Below, piece by piece: positions 46,107 to 57,845 of a stretch of DNA of 64,000 bases. Each line of letters starts with the position of its first letter. Positions within the stretch are counted from its first letter, which is position 1. Source of the DNA: Heliopora coerulea (taxonomy: Eukaryota; Cnidaria; Anthozoa; Scleralcyonacea; Helioporidae); the NCBI GenBank assembly GCA_030142905.1, contig JASJOG010000015.1:3408501-3472500 (forward strand). The letters are read 5' to 3'. A program made the position numbers and the translations under genes. The notes below the pieces were generated by a model, which saw only the letters and a program-made list of their open reading frames with translations, had not been told where the DNA came from and did no database searches.

Positions 46107-49098
46107 AGGGACCGCGGAGCATTTTTATTTTGGGGGTGCTGACGTCATTTATGTATTCTTCCACCCACATATTTGAATCTTGAAATGGTTATGTGCCAAA
46201 TCCAGTCTTATGTTTTTTGAGACAAAATTGCGACGTGTATTATATTTTCGCTCTTTATCAATGAGTGAAACTGTAACGATTGATGACAAGTAAAATAAGA
46301 ATGTTTTCTCTGCAACTACATATCATATGATGTATTTATTTTAGGGCGTAACAAAACGTTCAAATTAGAATACACTTATTTAATTAAATGCAGACTTTTG
46401 CGAACACGAAATAACATAAAATGCAATTCTTTTTCGGGGATCAACTCTAATAAAAACTTTCTTGGTAGAACCCAGCTCATTACATAGATAGTATTTCTCC
46501 AAAACTACCAAGTGCGTCTTTTATCACTAACGTTATATGATTTTCAGGTCATTGAATGACTTAGGAGAGATCTGCCTCAGTAAATGTTCCAAAGTTACGT
46601 TTTCGGTTCTTATTGAGTGAGGCAAATTCATTTGCCACATCAATTAGACGTACTCTTTCGGTTCTAGCTTTGTGAGAATTCAGTAAAGCAAGGTGAGTGA
46701 ATCTTTTTTGACTCATATTTTCCCGTAACCAAGTTTTTACTCTTCTTGCCATGGAGAATGACCGTTCCCCAGATGCGCTAGTTGCAGGATTGACATGAAT
46801 CAACTTACAAATAACAATGATTTCACTGATCATGTTCTTTTCAGCAGTAGCAAGATTTCTCACCGCATTTAGGACACCCGAAAAACAAATTATCTTAGTA
46901 TTCTTCATTAGCAGCTTAAAGATATCCAACTGAGCACGAAGGTATTCCAGTTTTATGTCGTCCGCGTAATTTTCTTTCAAATATTCCATTTGCAAGAAAA
47001 TATCTTTGGATTTCAGAAATCCTATTAGCAGAGTTTCCATGTGCTCATATGCAATAAAGCTGGGCTGGCTAAAACGTCCACTAATTGATGCGATAATCAA
47101 ATCCAATGCCTCAAAATAAACTTTTCGATAAAGATCTTTTGGAGTTTCAGGGAAAGAAGGGGTCGCAATTCCGATTTCAAATCTTGCTGGAGCTTTTATC
47201 TTCCTTGGCAATTCTGGATGTGATATTGAGGGATGAATTTGTTTCTTCTGCAGTACGGTGTCATGAAAATTTGTAAAACAGTCATCATTTCTTAATTTAA
47301 TGAGTACTTCCCTCGTTAGATTGGCAGTATGCTGTCCACTAGCTGCTGACATTTTTACTTCTTGCAGAGTTTTGGACAGGTTATCCGTATGCGCGAAAAT
47401 CTTTTGGCTGAGCATTAATCCGAAGAAGAAGTTAAACAATTTCATCTGTGCTTGACACCCTATAATCGTACCACGAATTTCTGCTTCAAGTTTTGTTTCC
47501 AGGCAATCGTTCCATAGTGTTAACAACTCTTCATAATTATCAAGAAGTCTTTGGAAACAAGTTGCGCGAACTGTCCATCTAGTTGCACTAAATTTAGTCA
47601 AACCAGCGGCAACCATTTCTTTCTCATCTCCAAGATTTACCTTTATCTGCTCTAGCAAATTCTCGCGTTTTGGCGAAAATTTAACTAGTTTGACGATTTC
47701 ATTTGTGTTATTCATAGTGTCAGACAATATTTTGCAGTTGTTTGTGGCATCTTTTACGCTCAAGCTAAGCAAATGTCCATGACAGTGCGTTGGGTTCGCC
47801 TTCGGTTGAATATCCTGGATAAGGTTTGCAGCTCCTGATTTCTTACCTAGCATATTGTTGGCACCATCATAACACTGTCCTCTACAGTATTGGAAAGACA
47901 ACTGTAGCCTGATAAAGGCATCTTCTATGACCGATACCACTGTGTCAGATGCAATGTTAGGAATCTTATAAAAGCCAAGAAAGTCTTCGTGTACTTCGAG
48001 CATCTCATCAACTCATCGAAGACAAATAGTTGTTCATGGTTACTGATATCGGTATACTCATCAGCTATTATTGAAAAAAAGTTGCATCCTATATCATTGA
48101 CAAGATCTCTTTGTACTTGATGTGCCATTCTTGAGATAATCTCATTTTGAATGTCGTGGCTCATATATTTATCCACATTTTTCCTTTGAATCCACTCAAA
48201 TAAAACAGGACTATCTTTGCTTCTTAGTTTCAAAAGCTGAATGAAATTCGATTCACTATCTGTGTCGCCTTGTATAGGTTGACCTTGTGGGCACATGTAT
48301 TGCAAACACTCGATTATTTTTATGAAACAGTGGCGATTAGATTTCAATGTTTTTTTTGTTTGTTCATTAGAAATTTCATAAATATCGCCATTTGTTTTCA
48401 CAATGTTAACATCGTAGTCAACTGACAATTTGTGACATTCAGAAAGTTGGTACTCTTTAAACCTTTGAAGTGCCTTTTTCCAATTAGAATATCCAGTCGA
48501 AATGAAAGCTTGCTCTTTTTTCCTGGCAGACAACAAGTAATTTTTAGCATTCTGTTTTGCACAAATAAAGCATAAAACCGAGTCATTTTTTTCATTATAG
48601 TGAATCCAGGGGAATAGTTCAATCCATGTTGACTGAAAGGAACGAAGCTGTTTGCCGTAATTCTTCTTTGGGAATTCGAAGTTTTTGGGTTGAAATGGAG
48701 TGCTCAAGCAAGTTACATTATTTGGCGGTGAGGGCTCTTGGTGTGACTCTGACCTTTGCGTATGAACATGAACTGCTGGCACATCAAGAATGAGAGACAC
48801 TTCATGAATATTTGAATCACACACGTCCATTCCTTGAGCTGTGTTTGCTGTTTCGCTTTCATCTTTAGAGAAAAAAAATAATCAAATTTGCATGCCTAAA
48901 ATATTTCGGAAAACTGTGTGATACTAATTCTATATTAATCTTATTATTTATGACTAAGCGTCAAGAGCTTTAATACAGCATTCCACTATTTAACTTACCA
49001 GTAATTGAAATTGGATTTGTCTTAGAAAAGAAATCAGAAATCTTCGAGAAACCTCTTTTTCTTCCACTTTTATTCTCCGAGTTTCTTTGTCCATCCAT
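46107..49098. mobile_element. hAT-type element carrying a ZMYM-like transposase (right end unresolved)
   Basis: The left boundary is proposed at 46107, where cagggaccgcggagc looks like an hAT terminus and is followed by atttttattttgggggtgc. The transposase lies inside on the minus strand. I could not find the matching inverted terminus to the right of 49.1 kb, so the element is either truncated there or its end has decayed. Confidence 0.5.
46561..49098 (-). pseudogene. hAT-family (ZMYM1-like) transposase gene, one intron, one frameshift
   Basis: Exon 1 (49098-48999) encodes MDGQRNSENKSGRKRGFSKI then SDFFSKTN. It ends at a strong donor (G|GTAAGT), and the 136-base intron ends in AAAG before 48862. 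The split codon is in phase, giving ...SIT-DESET. Exon 2 first encodes a TTF-type zinc-finger region (FPWIHYNEKNDSVLCFICAK, later SECHK) and a DUF4371-like segment with FFSIIADEYTDISN. Near 48003 the frame shifts: ...NHEQLFVFDELM stops matching the family, and MLEVHEDFLGFYKIPNI resumes in the next frame. CRGQCYDGANNM, CHGHLLSLSV and the C-terminal dimerisation segment SASGERSFSMARRVKTWLRE follow. Combined length is about 820 residues, near that of ZMYM1-like hAT proteins. One frameshift in an otherwise clean gene means a young pseudogene or a sequencing error. Confidence 0.88.
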
Positions 49099-49333
49099 GT
49101 TCCCATATATCATGTGGGCTTCTTGGTTGATGATAATCGCGGGATTGAATCAACCAGGGTGATTACGACCATACCTTAATCTTCTTTTCAAATACTTCTG
49201 AGTTACTCGACATCTGAGAAGAGTGAAACTTGGCAATAAACTGTAGGACCTGCTTGCATTTTTGTCACTGTAAGTTTGAACATCAGAGGCTATTGGAAAT
49301 TTACCGTTGCTACGGTCTGGATCCAAATAACAA

Positions 49334-49625
49334 AGCAAAGGCAAAGCTCTTTATGGTTGCGCATTCCGTAACCTGACGGTAACAAGAACTGTCGAACTTT
49401 TTTATTCGTGCCTCAAAAATTGTCTTTGTGTGGCGTTTGTTGGGTCGTATTACTGCCAAAATACAGCTCATCGTTGCTCAGCAACCGCAACGTCAACAAC
49501 CCCAACGTCAACCCCAACGCCAACAACCCCAACGCCAACAACCCCAACGTGGTTTGGAGGTTACTGACTAATACCTGTGATCTGTTATTACAGCACAACT
49601 TCATCTGAATGATATTACTTTTCAC
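49334..49625 (+). pseudogene. Deleted copy of the PAN/fibrinogen-like gene
   Basis: 49341-49440 matches the PAN-domain exon of the gene at 56.5 kb (ggcaaagctctttatggtt and following). From about 49443 it matches that gene's last 90 coding bases and 3' flank (aatacagctcatcgttgctc). The intervening domain and intron are missing, so a single deletion fused the ends. The final coding bases are expanded into a minisatellite of caaccccaacgtcaa-like units at 49490-49552. Confidence 0.85.
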
Positions 49626-49849
49626 AGTCTTTAGCCTTTATTCTTTAAGGAAATAGAATACAGGTGAAAAAAATATTTTATTTCTTTAAACGTGAAACAT
49701 TCGCGCAGTCCAATTCTTGATGGAGCATTGTATGACAAATGAGTTTTACTCTTTTATTCAAATGGGTTCGTTTTTACTCCTTATCCTTTTCCGAGGATAC
49801 AGCTCTTTAAACTGTAAATCTTGGGTGGTTCAAGAGACAATCAGGAAAC

Positions 49850-50115
49850 TTCTATAGCCTATAGATTCTTATTATTCGGGTATTTACAATTGTGATTTTA
49901 AACCAGCGGAACCAGAGTCCTGTACTGAAAGCGGGTAAGATAATTTTGGGGCAAATGTTTGCAAAAATACAGCTCATCGTTGCTCAGCAAGCCAAACACC
50001 AACAACTCACACGTGGTTTGGATGTTACTGACCAATTACTTTAATCCGTTACTACAACACAACATCGTCTAGATGATATTACTTTTCACTGTCTTTAAGC
50101 ATTCTATTTTGTTAA
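49850..50115 (+). pseudogene. Second fragment of the fibrinogen-like 3' exon
   Basis: This matches 57673-57900 of the intact gene, from the tatagattcttatt word to the 3' flank past the stop, with many substitutions and small indels (for example in aatacagctcatcgttgctc at about 49968). It is non-functional. Together with 49334-49625 it shows at least two partial duplications in this region. Confidence 0.8.
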
Positions 50116-50379
50116 CTTGAAGAAACATTCACATTCATTATCTGATTGATATTACTTTTCACACTTTTTAAGCATTTTATCTCAGCAAACTTGAAGGAAC
50201 ATCCAAACAATCAAATTTTTAATGCATGATAGCATGACAAACAAACTACCTTCTTTTACTCAAATGGATTCATTTTTACCCTTTGCTGGTAGGGTGCCTC
50301 TTCTTGACGAATAAAATCGTCCGGCTTTAGCCGGAGTAAACTAACGATGGCGTTTGCAACGGTAAAATAATCTGACATT

Positions 50380-50800
50380 TGCTCGTTAGCAAACGGAAAA
50401 ATGCTTGAGAATCTCTGTGCTGTGATAACAATATCAATGACCTTAATACGCACACTCTCAAGCTCTTCTCTCAGAAAAACTTTCTGAGTCCCGGACGGGA
50501 ATCGAACCCGTAACCTTCTGATCACCGGTGAGACGCTCTAACTATTGAGCTACAAAGACTCAGATGGTGAGCGAAGGTTAAATTTGTGTACTGGTTCGTA
50601 TAGATGGTAGACATATATACTGCCAGTCTGCTAGTCTCGATATATCGTCTATTTTTATGTTAATCAATGATGTGTTTGTGGTAGCTTGGTAATTGTGTTC
50701 TTAATACGCACACTCTCAAGCTGTTCTCTCAGAAAAACTTTCTGAGTCCCTGACGGGAATCGAATCCGTAACCTTTTGATCGCCGGTGGAAAGACAAAGT
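50380..50800 (-). mobile_element. Two tRNA-derived SINE (family B) copies
   Basis: Minus-strand heads at 50492-50572 and 50747-50800 share the sequence ctctcagaaaaactttctga followed by a B-box complement (gggaatcgaa). The second copy is cut off after the B-box region. The preceding taatacgcacactctcaagc is common to both, so they are one family or a local duplication. Confidence 0.7.
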
Positions 50801-50909
50801 ATAGCCGAGCGTTTTCTGGTATTTTCGCGTGTTCAAATAGCGTCATGAATGTTTCTTTCAAAGTACAAAGACACGAAAAGTAATTTCATAACTGCGTCAT
50901 ACTTCTCGA

Positions 50910-51115
50910 TAATCATGTGCAGGTGAACATAACAGTGAAGGCACTTACGCAAAATGGCAGCTACTTCAGGAAAACGACCAATTTTTTGAAAGTAAACCAT
51001 GTTTCGGCAAACTTATGCCATCTTCATTACAATATGAAACTAACAAACTATTTACAGGGTATATATGTGATGCGATTCAAGAATCGCATTGATATCATCG
51101 ACATTCAATAATGGC
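50910..51115. mobile_element. Repeat fragment plus decayed hammerhead motif
   Basis: 50918-50965 matches the left half of the dispersed repeat at 55565. From 50985 the minus strand shows a hammerhead-like run at 51027-51001: TGAAGA preceded by A instead of C, an unpaired T, stem II GGCA with TGCC, then GAAAC, with the stem III ACGT changed to ACAT. It has the same unpaired T as the intact motifs. It is probably inactive. Confidence 0.5.
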
Positions 51116-51687
51116 AATATCGCATAATATTCAATAATAACTAACTCGGTATGGCGGCCTCACCAGACAACTAGTGGACCTACATTGAAGTCCAGTGGCG
51201 AAGCTAGCGGTCATGCTGGTCATGCTGAGCATGACTAAAAATATTCCAGAGTTAAGAATTTTTTTACATGCCTGAAAATGGAAGTTTGATTCGAAATTTT
51301 TTTAAAAAATCGAATGCGGCGTCAGTGAATTATCCGATGAGTTACATGCATTGGTGATCTGTGGCAAGTCACGCTCATCTCAGATAGCAGGACCTGGCCG
51401 AAATTTCCACGTCATTGGATTGGCTCAATTATTCCTTGCGCATGCGTACCTTGTCAGTTTTGGGCTTCAGGTCATGCTCATTTCTAATAGCACGACTCTT
51501 GTGATTAAAAATTCAGTAGCAATACCAGCAGCGAACAAATGGCGAATAACGGTGAATATGGATCAAAGTCAATCATGCGGATCTTCTGGAAGAGATTTTG
51601 GAACAACCTCAAAGCTAGGATGACACAAGCTTAACCCAGGCAAGTGGCTTACTTCAATACCTTAACAGCTTCATTTTCTGCTTTTTT

Positions 51688-52455
51688 ATGTGCTTGTTCA
51701 ACAAAATATTGGATCAGTCATTAGTATTATACAGTTTTTTCCAAAACAGATTAACTGATTTCTCTTTTGGAATTGGAAAAGTGCAAAATTTTATAAATTT
51801 CCTTTCTGAGATTCGCACAGATGAAGCCTTCGATGACTGCTTTAGTGTTACAGTGAGTATAGTTGGACAACCGTCTTCAAGATCTGACAGGAAGCATAAC
51901 TACAAACAGCTATATTTTGAGATAAATGATACAATTATAACTATGTTGGATGACCGGTTTGCTGACTGTGCTACCTTTGAATTTCTTGACTTGGTAAATC
52001 CTCAATTTTTCTCACACTGGCAAAATAATGTCCCTCGTAATAAATTACAGCTCTTAAATGACAAATATGGACCACTCTTTGATATCTCAACACTTGAAAG
52101 GCAACTGCTTTTCATTTACAAAGATCCTGATTTTCACAAAGAAAACCCAGTGGAGCTTTTGCAGTATATATTTCATTTTAATTTACACCCAAGTGTCCCT
52201 GAGGTGGTTAAGCTTCTGGAGCTGAATGCTGTCCTTGCTGTTTCAAGTGCATCAGTGAAAAGATCCTTTTCTTGCCTGAGAAGAGTGAAAAGCTATCTTT
52301 GTGGTAAAATGAGTGAAGAACGCCTTGGTTCTTGATGCAGAATATCTATTCATAAAGACATATTGAAGGAAAAGGAGAACCAAAATGAGCTTCACAACTT
52401 GATAACAGAAAAGTTCATTGCAAAACCAAGGAGACTTAATTTTCTCCATAAATAA
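51688..52455 (+). pseudogene. C-terminal part of an hAT transposase
   Basis: The frame encodes about 215 residues ending with an hAT dimerisation signature (LELNAVLAVSSASVKRSFSC, then LRRVKSYLCGKMSEERL). A TGA at 52333-52335 interrupts it, and the same frame continues with ISIHKDILKEKENQNELHNL to a final stop near 52455, matching the usual protein end. The N-terminal zinc finger and catalytic domain are absent. It is not the same subfamily as the gene at 46.5-49.1 kb. Confidence 0.85.
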
Positions 52456-52599
52456 ACATGTGGTCAACTTAGATTCCATCATCTCTCCAACTCTGAAAGA
52501 GAAATCAATGTCAAATTGAAACATTGCTTCATGGTTCCATGCCACTTTCAAGTCTAGCACCACTCAAAGACTTAATTGTCAGCCTGAATCATGACATTC

Positions 52600-53350
52600 A
52601 TGCATTTAGTAAATTAACTTTTGATGCGGTCTATTATTATATGACTTGTTGCTGACTAAAAGAATGTCTTGCTGTATAAAGTATCAGTTTCCCCATGGCA
52701 TTTCAAGTTTGTGAAGGACGTTCTGTATCATGTGGAATATCATGAAATTTACTGTATGCATTCAGGCAGATAGTTAATTTTTGATGTGGTTCATTATTAT
52801 ATGATGATGTTTGGTGATTAAATAGACAAGTTGCTGTATGAAGTGTCAGTTTCACTATGGCATTTTCAAGTTTGTGAAGGACATCCTGTATCTGGAATAT
52901 TATGACATTTGTGCATTCAGAAAGATAATTTTTGATATGGTGCATTATATGATGACTTTTTGCTGATTAAATAGACAACATGCTGTATGAAGTTCCAGTT
53001 TTCCCATGGTATTTTCAAGTTTGTGATAAGCTTCCTGTATCATGTGGAATATTATGACATTTATGCATTCAGTCATATCATTTTTAATGTGGTACATTAT
53101 TATGATGATTTTTTTTGCTGATTAAATAGACAAGTTGCTGTATGAAGTGTCAGTTTCCCCATGACATGTTCAAGTTTGTGAAGGACTTCCTGTCTCATCT
53201 GGAATATTATGACATTTATATATTTAGAGAGATTATTTTTGATGTGGTTCATTATTATATGATGACCCTCTGGGTGATTTAATAGACAACTTGCAGTATC
53301 AAGTGTCAGAAGTATTTATCCAATGATTCTGTTTCTCCATGGCATTTACA
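52600..53350 (+). repeat. Tandem repeat of 150-160 bp units inside the hAT element
   Basis: Recurring words gctgattaaatagacaa, gctgtatgaagtgtcag, catggcattttcaagtttgt and ggaatattatgacattt give about 4.5 units. The gctgtat word falls at 52671, 52833, 52982 and 53138, with a variant at 53293. Confidence 0.9.
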
Positions 53351-54329
53351 AGCTATTCATTACTGTGATGACTTACTGCTGGTTAAGGATATGCTGAATG
53401 CCATTTGTATATCTGCCTGTATGATGTGATGAACTCAGTGAAAAATCTTTACAAAGGAAAGAAAAGCCATTCACAGTGAGACTAAATGCAAAGAACTAAC
53501 CCACAAAGGATGTGAGCTGAACTGAGGACCAATTCACTTACGTATTTTTGAAGCATAATCATGGTAAATATTTTACACTTACAGTAAGTCTCCACTTCAG
53601 TGTTTAGTTAAACAGTAATTTTGGGCTAGACTTGCTCATGGCCATCTATGTTAGATTCACTCACAGCTTTGTCAGTGCTCCATAAGCGTGGCAATAGGCT
53701 CTGACATAAGATAAAACAGCCCAAAATATGTTGTACTTTGCCTGCTTTAAACAACATTTTGTGATGCTCAGAATGCATAAAAACTATCCTCAAATGCAGG
53801 AAATGGCATTTCCGAGACACCAAATTCCAAAATTTTCCGGGGAAGCATGCCCCCCGCCCCCCTAGAGGGGTCTCGCGCCTTCGGCGTTCGCACTGACTCT
53901 GAAGTCACAATAGCATGACCAGTCATTTATAGTCAGCTTCGCCACTGCTAAATTCATATTCTAACTCATCACATGTGGCGCCCTAATAAATGGATGGTAT
54001 AATACGTGACTTAATTAAATATTCCAAGCAACCCTTTGAGCTAGGCTAAAAATCCAGCCACATCGATACCAACTATTTTACCAAGAATAAAGTCGCTTCA
54101 TCAAGTAACAATGTTGTCTTGAAAACATTTGGGACGTTTTCATATGTACGTGCTCCACAGCAGCTCCATGTTTATTAATGAATGCAGCTGGCGGCTTTAA
54201 TTGACCCGTTTCCATGGAGACACGGATAAGTGCTTACCAAGAATACTGCGCCAAAAAGTAGTCACCTAAAATCAACCGCACCATCAAGACCTTCCTCGAC
54301 AAAGTCTTCCCTCCGACGAAACATGACAA

Positions 54330-54860
54330 GGTAAGTTTGTAAATTTCAGAATCATGCTCAGGGTAACATGAGCAGAATATTTCATGAATTGACCTACACC
54401 ACTAAAGTCAATTAGAAAAGTTTACTAAAGCAGGATTCGAACTCGCATCTTCGAGCTGTCAGACCGCTGCTCTACCAATTGAGCTATGGAGTCAACTGGG
54501 AACCGAATGCTCGTTTAATCCAATTTCGGTGTACGAGAGATTCTCGCAACAACTTAACGCACGATATCCGTGAGGATGTGTAGTGTTTCGACTCTATTTC
54601 AGAATCATGCTCAGGATTACATGAATTGACCTACACTACTAAAGTCAATTAGAAAAGTTGTTTAAAGCAGGATTCGAACTCGCATCTTTGGATTACCAGA
54701 CGGCTGCTCTACCATGTGAACTATCGAGTCAATTCACTAGAACCTCTAGGATACTGTTCCCAGTTGACTCGACAGCTCAATTGGTAGAGGGGCGGTCCGG
54801 TAACCCAAAGATGGGTGTTCGAATCTAGCAGTCTAAGTCAATTCATGAAGTAAGTCTAAT
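54330..54860. mobile_element. Cluster of three family A SINE copies
   Basis: Two minus-strand copies lie head to tail: tRNA-like heads at about 54425-54495 and 54663-54730, each preceded by tgaattgacctacac and separated by a body with gagattctcgcaacaac. A plus-strand head follows at 54768-54840. All have degraded acceptor stems, so they are not tRNA genes. The best-preserved family A body in the window is here. Confidence 0.75.
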
Positions 54861-54869
54861 CCACATTCC

Positions 54870-54985
54870 TAGACCCCCTGTCAGAAGAAAGGTATAGAGC
54901 TGGTAGGCTTGAGAAACACTTGTTATTGATCAAAATTTCGGCCGCGCCTGAGCGGCGAATGTTGCAGGGCAAGTAGTTCATTCCT
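54870..54985. repeat. Repeat segment shared with 56285-56395
   Basis: A block with ccccctgt, agctggtaggctt and cacttgttattgatcaa recurs at 56297-56375, each time after a plus-strand family A head. It may be the true 3' tail of that SINE. Confidence 0.6.
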
Positions 54986-55169
54986 CATTGATATCCTCGG
55001 GGTAACTTCATTCTCAAAGTTTGTTCTTTAAAAAATGAATTAGTAACAAAGAATGGGAAGTGAAAGTCATCTTTACTGCTCCGTTTGTCTTCAATGATGC
55101 GAAGGTTTTGCTATGCTTGTGGAAGCTTAGAGATATTACGAATCATAGAAGCACGTTTGTCAAGCTCAT

Positions 55170-55330
55170 ATCCTCAGTAAAACGATTTGTGAGCCCCTGG
55201 CGGGGATCGAACCCGCAACCTTGCGATGACTGGTGAGACGCTCCGAACGTTGAGCTACAGCGACTCCAATGGCCGATTTAGGTGCAAGTTCGAGATATGC
55301 GTTGCCTATGAGGCAGGCACGACATGTTAA
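55170..55330 (-). mobile_element. tRNA-derived SINE (family B)
   Basis: Minus-strand head at 55193-55266 (B-box gggttcgatccccgcc, A-box degraded to agctcaacgttcggagc), followed by family B flanking text. Confidence 0.65.
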
Positions 55331-55564
55331 TTATGCGATCCCTCTGTGGGGTTCAAATATTTTTTGAGGTATAAACTTGACGAACGTCCAACTATTATCT
55401 GTAACATCCCCTAAGTTGGAAACAAAAACTCAGTAACACTCGGAATATTCAACACGAAGCCATTACGTGGTTACAAAAGTTATTCGTAAGTAACTTGGTT
55501 AAGTATAACTAAACACGTTGTTATCCCATATCCCGCGGAGCGATTTGTCAAAAACTGTCCTGTT

Positions 55565-55803
55565 TGTCGAAAATCACCTGCAGGTGAACATAACAGTGAA
55601 GGCCTTCACGCAATGTGGCAGGTACCTTGGTAAATGTTATCGAGGAATTTTTAAAAAATCTGCACTAATTTCTTTCGTATAGTCCCCTGTGTAATTAAGC
55701 TAAAAAAATTATTCGCCTTAGGCTTTGTAAATGTTGTTCAATAATTCCCTGCACTTCGTCTTGGAGGTTGCTCGACGATATTCACTTCGCCTTTGGCGAA
55801 TAA
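55565..55803. mobile_element. Dispersed non-coding repeat (third copy)
   Basis: Matches 10930-11200 and 25690-25955, with ttattcgccttaggc near 55711 and ctttggcgaataa at its right end. The ends are partly inverted complements. Confidence 0.6.
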
Positions 55804-55918
55804 TTGGTAAATAACTAGCTCGAAGTATCGACGCCACCAGACAACTACTTAACCTAATTTCATACAAGGTTTCTCAATGGGGGCGGTCCCGTCCCCCATG
55901 GGGCGTTCAGAAAACGTT

Positions 55919-55932
55919 GGGGGGGGGGGGGG
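55919..55932 (+). repeat. Run of 14 G
   Basis: An uninterrupted guanine tract preceded by other G/C-rich words (gggggcgg, gtcccccatgggg). It may mark the degraded end of a DNA transposon. Confidence 0.95.
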
Positions 55933-56099
55933 CGATGGAAACAATACAGCAGAGAGGAGTGGCGTTTGGATGTGAATGGTGGGCGTTGATCAGTCATTCG
56001 CCACTACAGCAATTTTAAGTTTCTAGTTATCTATTAGTTATTTAGTGTTAAAATCTAACACCTACTACCTCAGCATTACCAAACAGAATAACTATCAAC

Positions 56100-56395
56100 A
56101 CAGCAATTGAGCTATCGAGTCAACTGGGAACAGCATGCTAGAGATTCTCGTGAATTGACTCGTGAATTGGTGGAGCAGCTGTCGGGAAACCCGAAGATGC
56201 GAGTTCGAATCCCACTGTAGTCAACTTTTCTCGTTGACTTTAACAGTGTAAGTCAATTCACGAAATGGGCCTGTAAACTAAACCACATTTTTAAACCCCC
56301 TGTGAAAAGAAAAGGTCTAGAGCTGGTAGGCTTAAAAAGCACTTGTTATTGATCAACATTTTGACCGCACCTGAACGGCAATTATGGTCAGAGAT
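56100..56395. mobile_element. SINE family A fragments, inverted and truncated
   Basis: A short minus-strand piece (56100-56150) abuts a plus-strand head (56155-56230, B-box gagttcgaatcccac), followed by the tail segment shared with 54870-54985. Confidence 0.6.
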
Positions 56396-56533
56396 ACAAA
56401 AAGAAAAGACGAAGGGGCTGGAAAGGGCATCAGATATTTTCAATAAAATTCACCGTGGGTCCAACGGGAAAAATTATCATGTAGTATAGTATTACAAAAT
56501 TCTAACAACTGGATTCTGTTTAAACTGTTTTAG

Positions 56534-57845
56534 ATTTGTATTAAACGAAATTTTCGTCGTTTTATTTGTCGCTGGAGTTCATGTTCTGGTACAGACGCAA
56601 TACCTGGTGGATAAAAAAGAAGCTTTGGAAGGCAAAGCTCTTTATGGTTACGCTTTCCGTAACAAGACGGTGACAAAAACTGTCGAATGCTTTTTTGCTT
56701 GCCTCAAAGATTGTCTTTGTATGGCCTTCCAAATGTGTAAAAATACAGAATGTCAGCTGCTTTCGTCCAATCGATTTCAAAATCCATCATCATTGAGCGA
56801 TTTATCAGGGTGTATCTATTATGACATGTTGCCCATGCAGGTAAAAACACTTTTGTGTTTTAGGGAAATTCGTAAGGAAAAATTTAAAATTCTAACCACA
56901 TGCAATGCAGAGTGATGTAGAAATTCTGCACGTTTCATGAAGTCAACTTACCAATTAGAACTTCTTGTCCATGAAAAGTCATTTAAAGTTTAGCCAAAAA
57001 TATTTTCCATATTTAAAAATATACACCGATTTATTTTGTAGGACAATGCAACGAAACATCCTTGCAAAACTGAGTCAACGTGTTGTATGGTATCCAACCC
57101 TTGTTTGAATGGTGGAACGTGTGAACCTACCATGTTGTCCCTCAACACAACACGCTTCAGATGCAGGTGTCTCGCTGGTTTTACAGGAAAACTTTGCCAA
57201 TACTATGGAGTAAAGTCATGCCGAGGTTATGTGAACGGAAGTCGTGTTCCTGGAAAATACACAGTGCTGGACGATAACATGAAACCTTTCGAAGTTTTCT
57301 GTGATTTTGATTTGAACTCATCCATGGCTTGGACACTAATCCAGTCATATCAACTTCGAAATAATGCGATATTCCGCAAACCATTTTTTGAAAATGTTCC
57401 TGTAAACGAAGAAATTCCTGCTTGGGACTCTTACCGGCTTTCGAAATCGAGAATGACGTCAATTGAAGAAGATTCCAGTAAATGGCGCATGACATGCCAG
57501 TATGACAGTGATGGTGTAGTTTACACAGATTACGTTCGTGGTAACAATGATAAAATTAACATTTTGACGTACAATAGTGGTAGATGTTCTGAAGTTGAAC
57601 ACATCAACATTCGAGGACACAGCTGTTCAAAGTGCACTTCTTTCGTGGCTCAATTTACACGAAACCCATTCCATATAGATTCTTATTTATCGAATAATCG
57701 GAATTGTGATTTTAAACCAGCGGAAACACTGGATTGTGGTAGGCTTGGTGAAGATAATTTTGGGTGGTATGATTGCCGAAATACAGCTCATCGTTGCTCA
57801 GCAACCGCAACGTCAACAACCCAAACGTGGTTTGGAGGTTATTGA
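56534..57845 (+). CDS. Secreted PAN/Apple-EGF-fibrinogen-like protein (5' exon not found)
   Basis: Two exons are visible. The first (56534-56840) follows a tttttag-type acceptor, opens with a hydrophobic run (IFVVLFVAGVHVLVQ) that can be part of a signal peptide, then a PAN/Apple domain with six cysteines (ALYGYAFRNKTV...CLKDCLC...GCIYYDM). It ends exactly at a codon before GTAAAA. The second (57042-57845, after tttgtag) gives an EGF-like domain (NPCLNGGTCE...CRCLAGFTGKLC), then a fibrinogen-type N-subdomain (SCRGYVNGSRVPGKYTVLDD, PFEVFCDFDL, WTLIQS) and a cysteine-bearing C-terminal region ending QTWFGGY. Both exons are in phase. The start codon lies upstream and I could not place it. Similar domain sets occur in coral extracellular and skeletal-matrix proteins (from memory, not searched). 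It is probably functional; two decayed partial copies lie at 49.3-50.1 kb. Confidence 0.85.

Larger units (their letters stand above)
51193..53947. mobile_element. hAT DNA transposon, decayed, with terminal inverted repeats
   Basis: The ends CAGTGGCGAAGCT (51193) and AGCTTCGCCACTG (to 53947) are perfect 13-bp inverted complements. The flanking octamers ttgaagtc and ctaaattc agree at 5 of 8 positions, as expected for an old 8-bp hAT target duplication. Just inside both ends are gcatgac/gtcatgc words. The element is 2.75 kb and keeps only the last third of a transposase gene. Confidence 0.85.
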
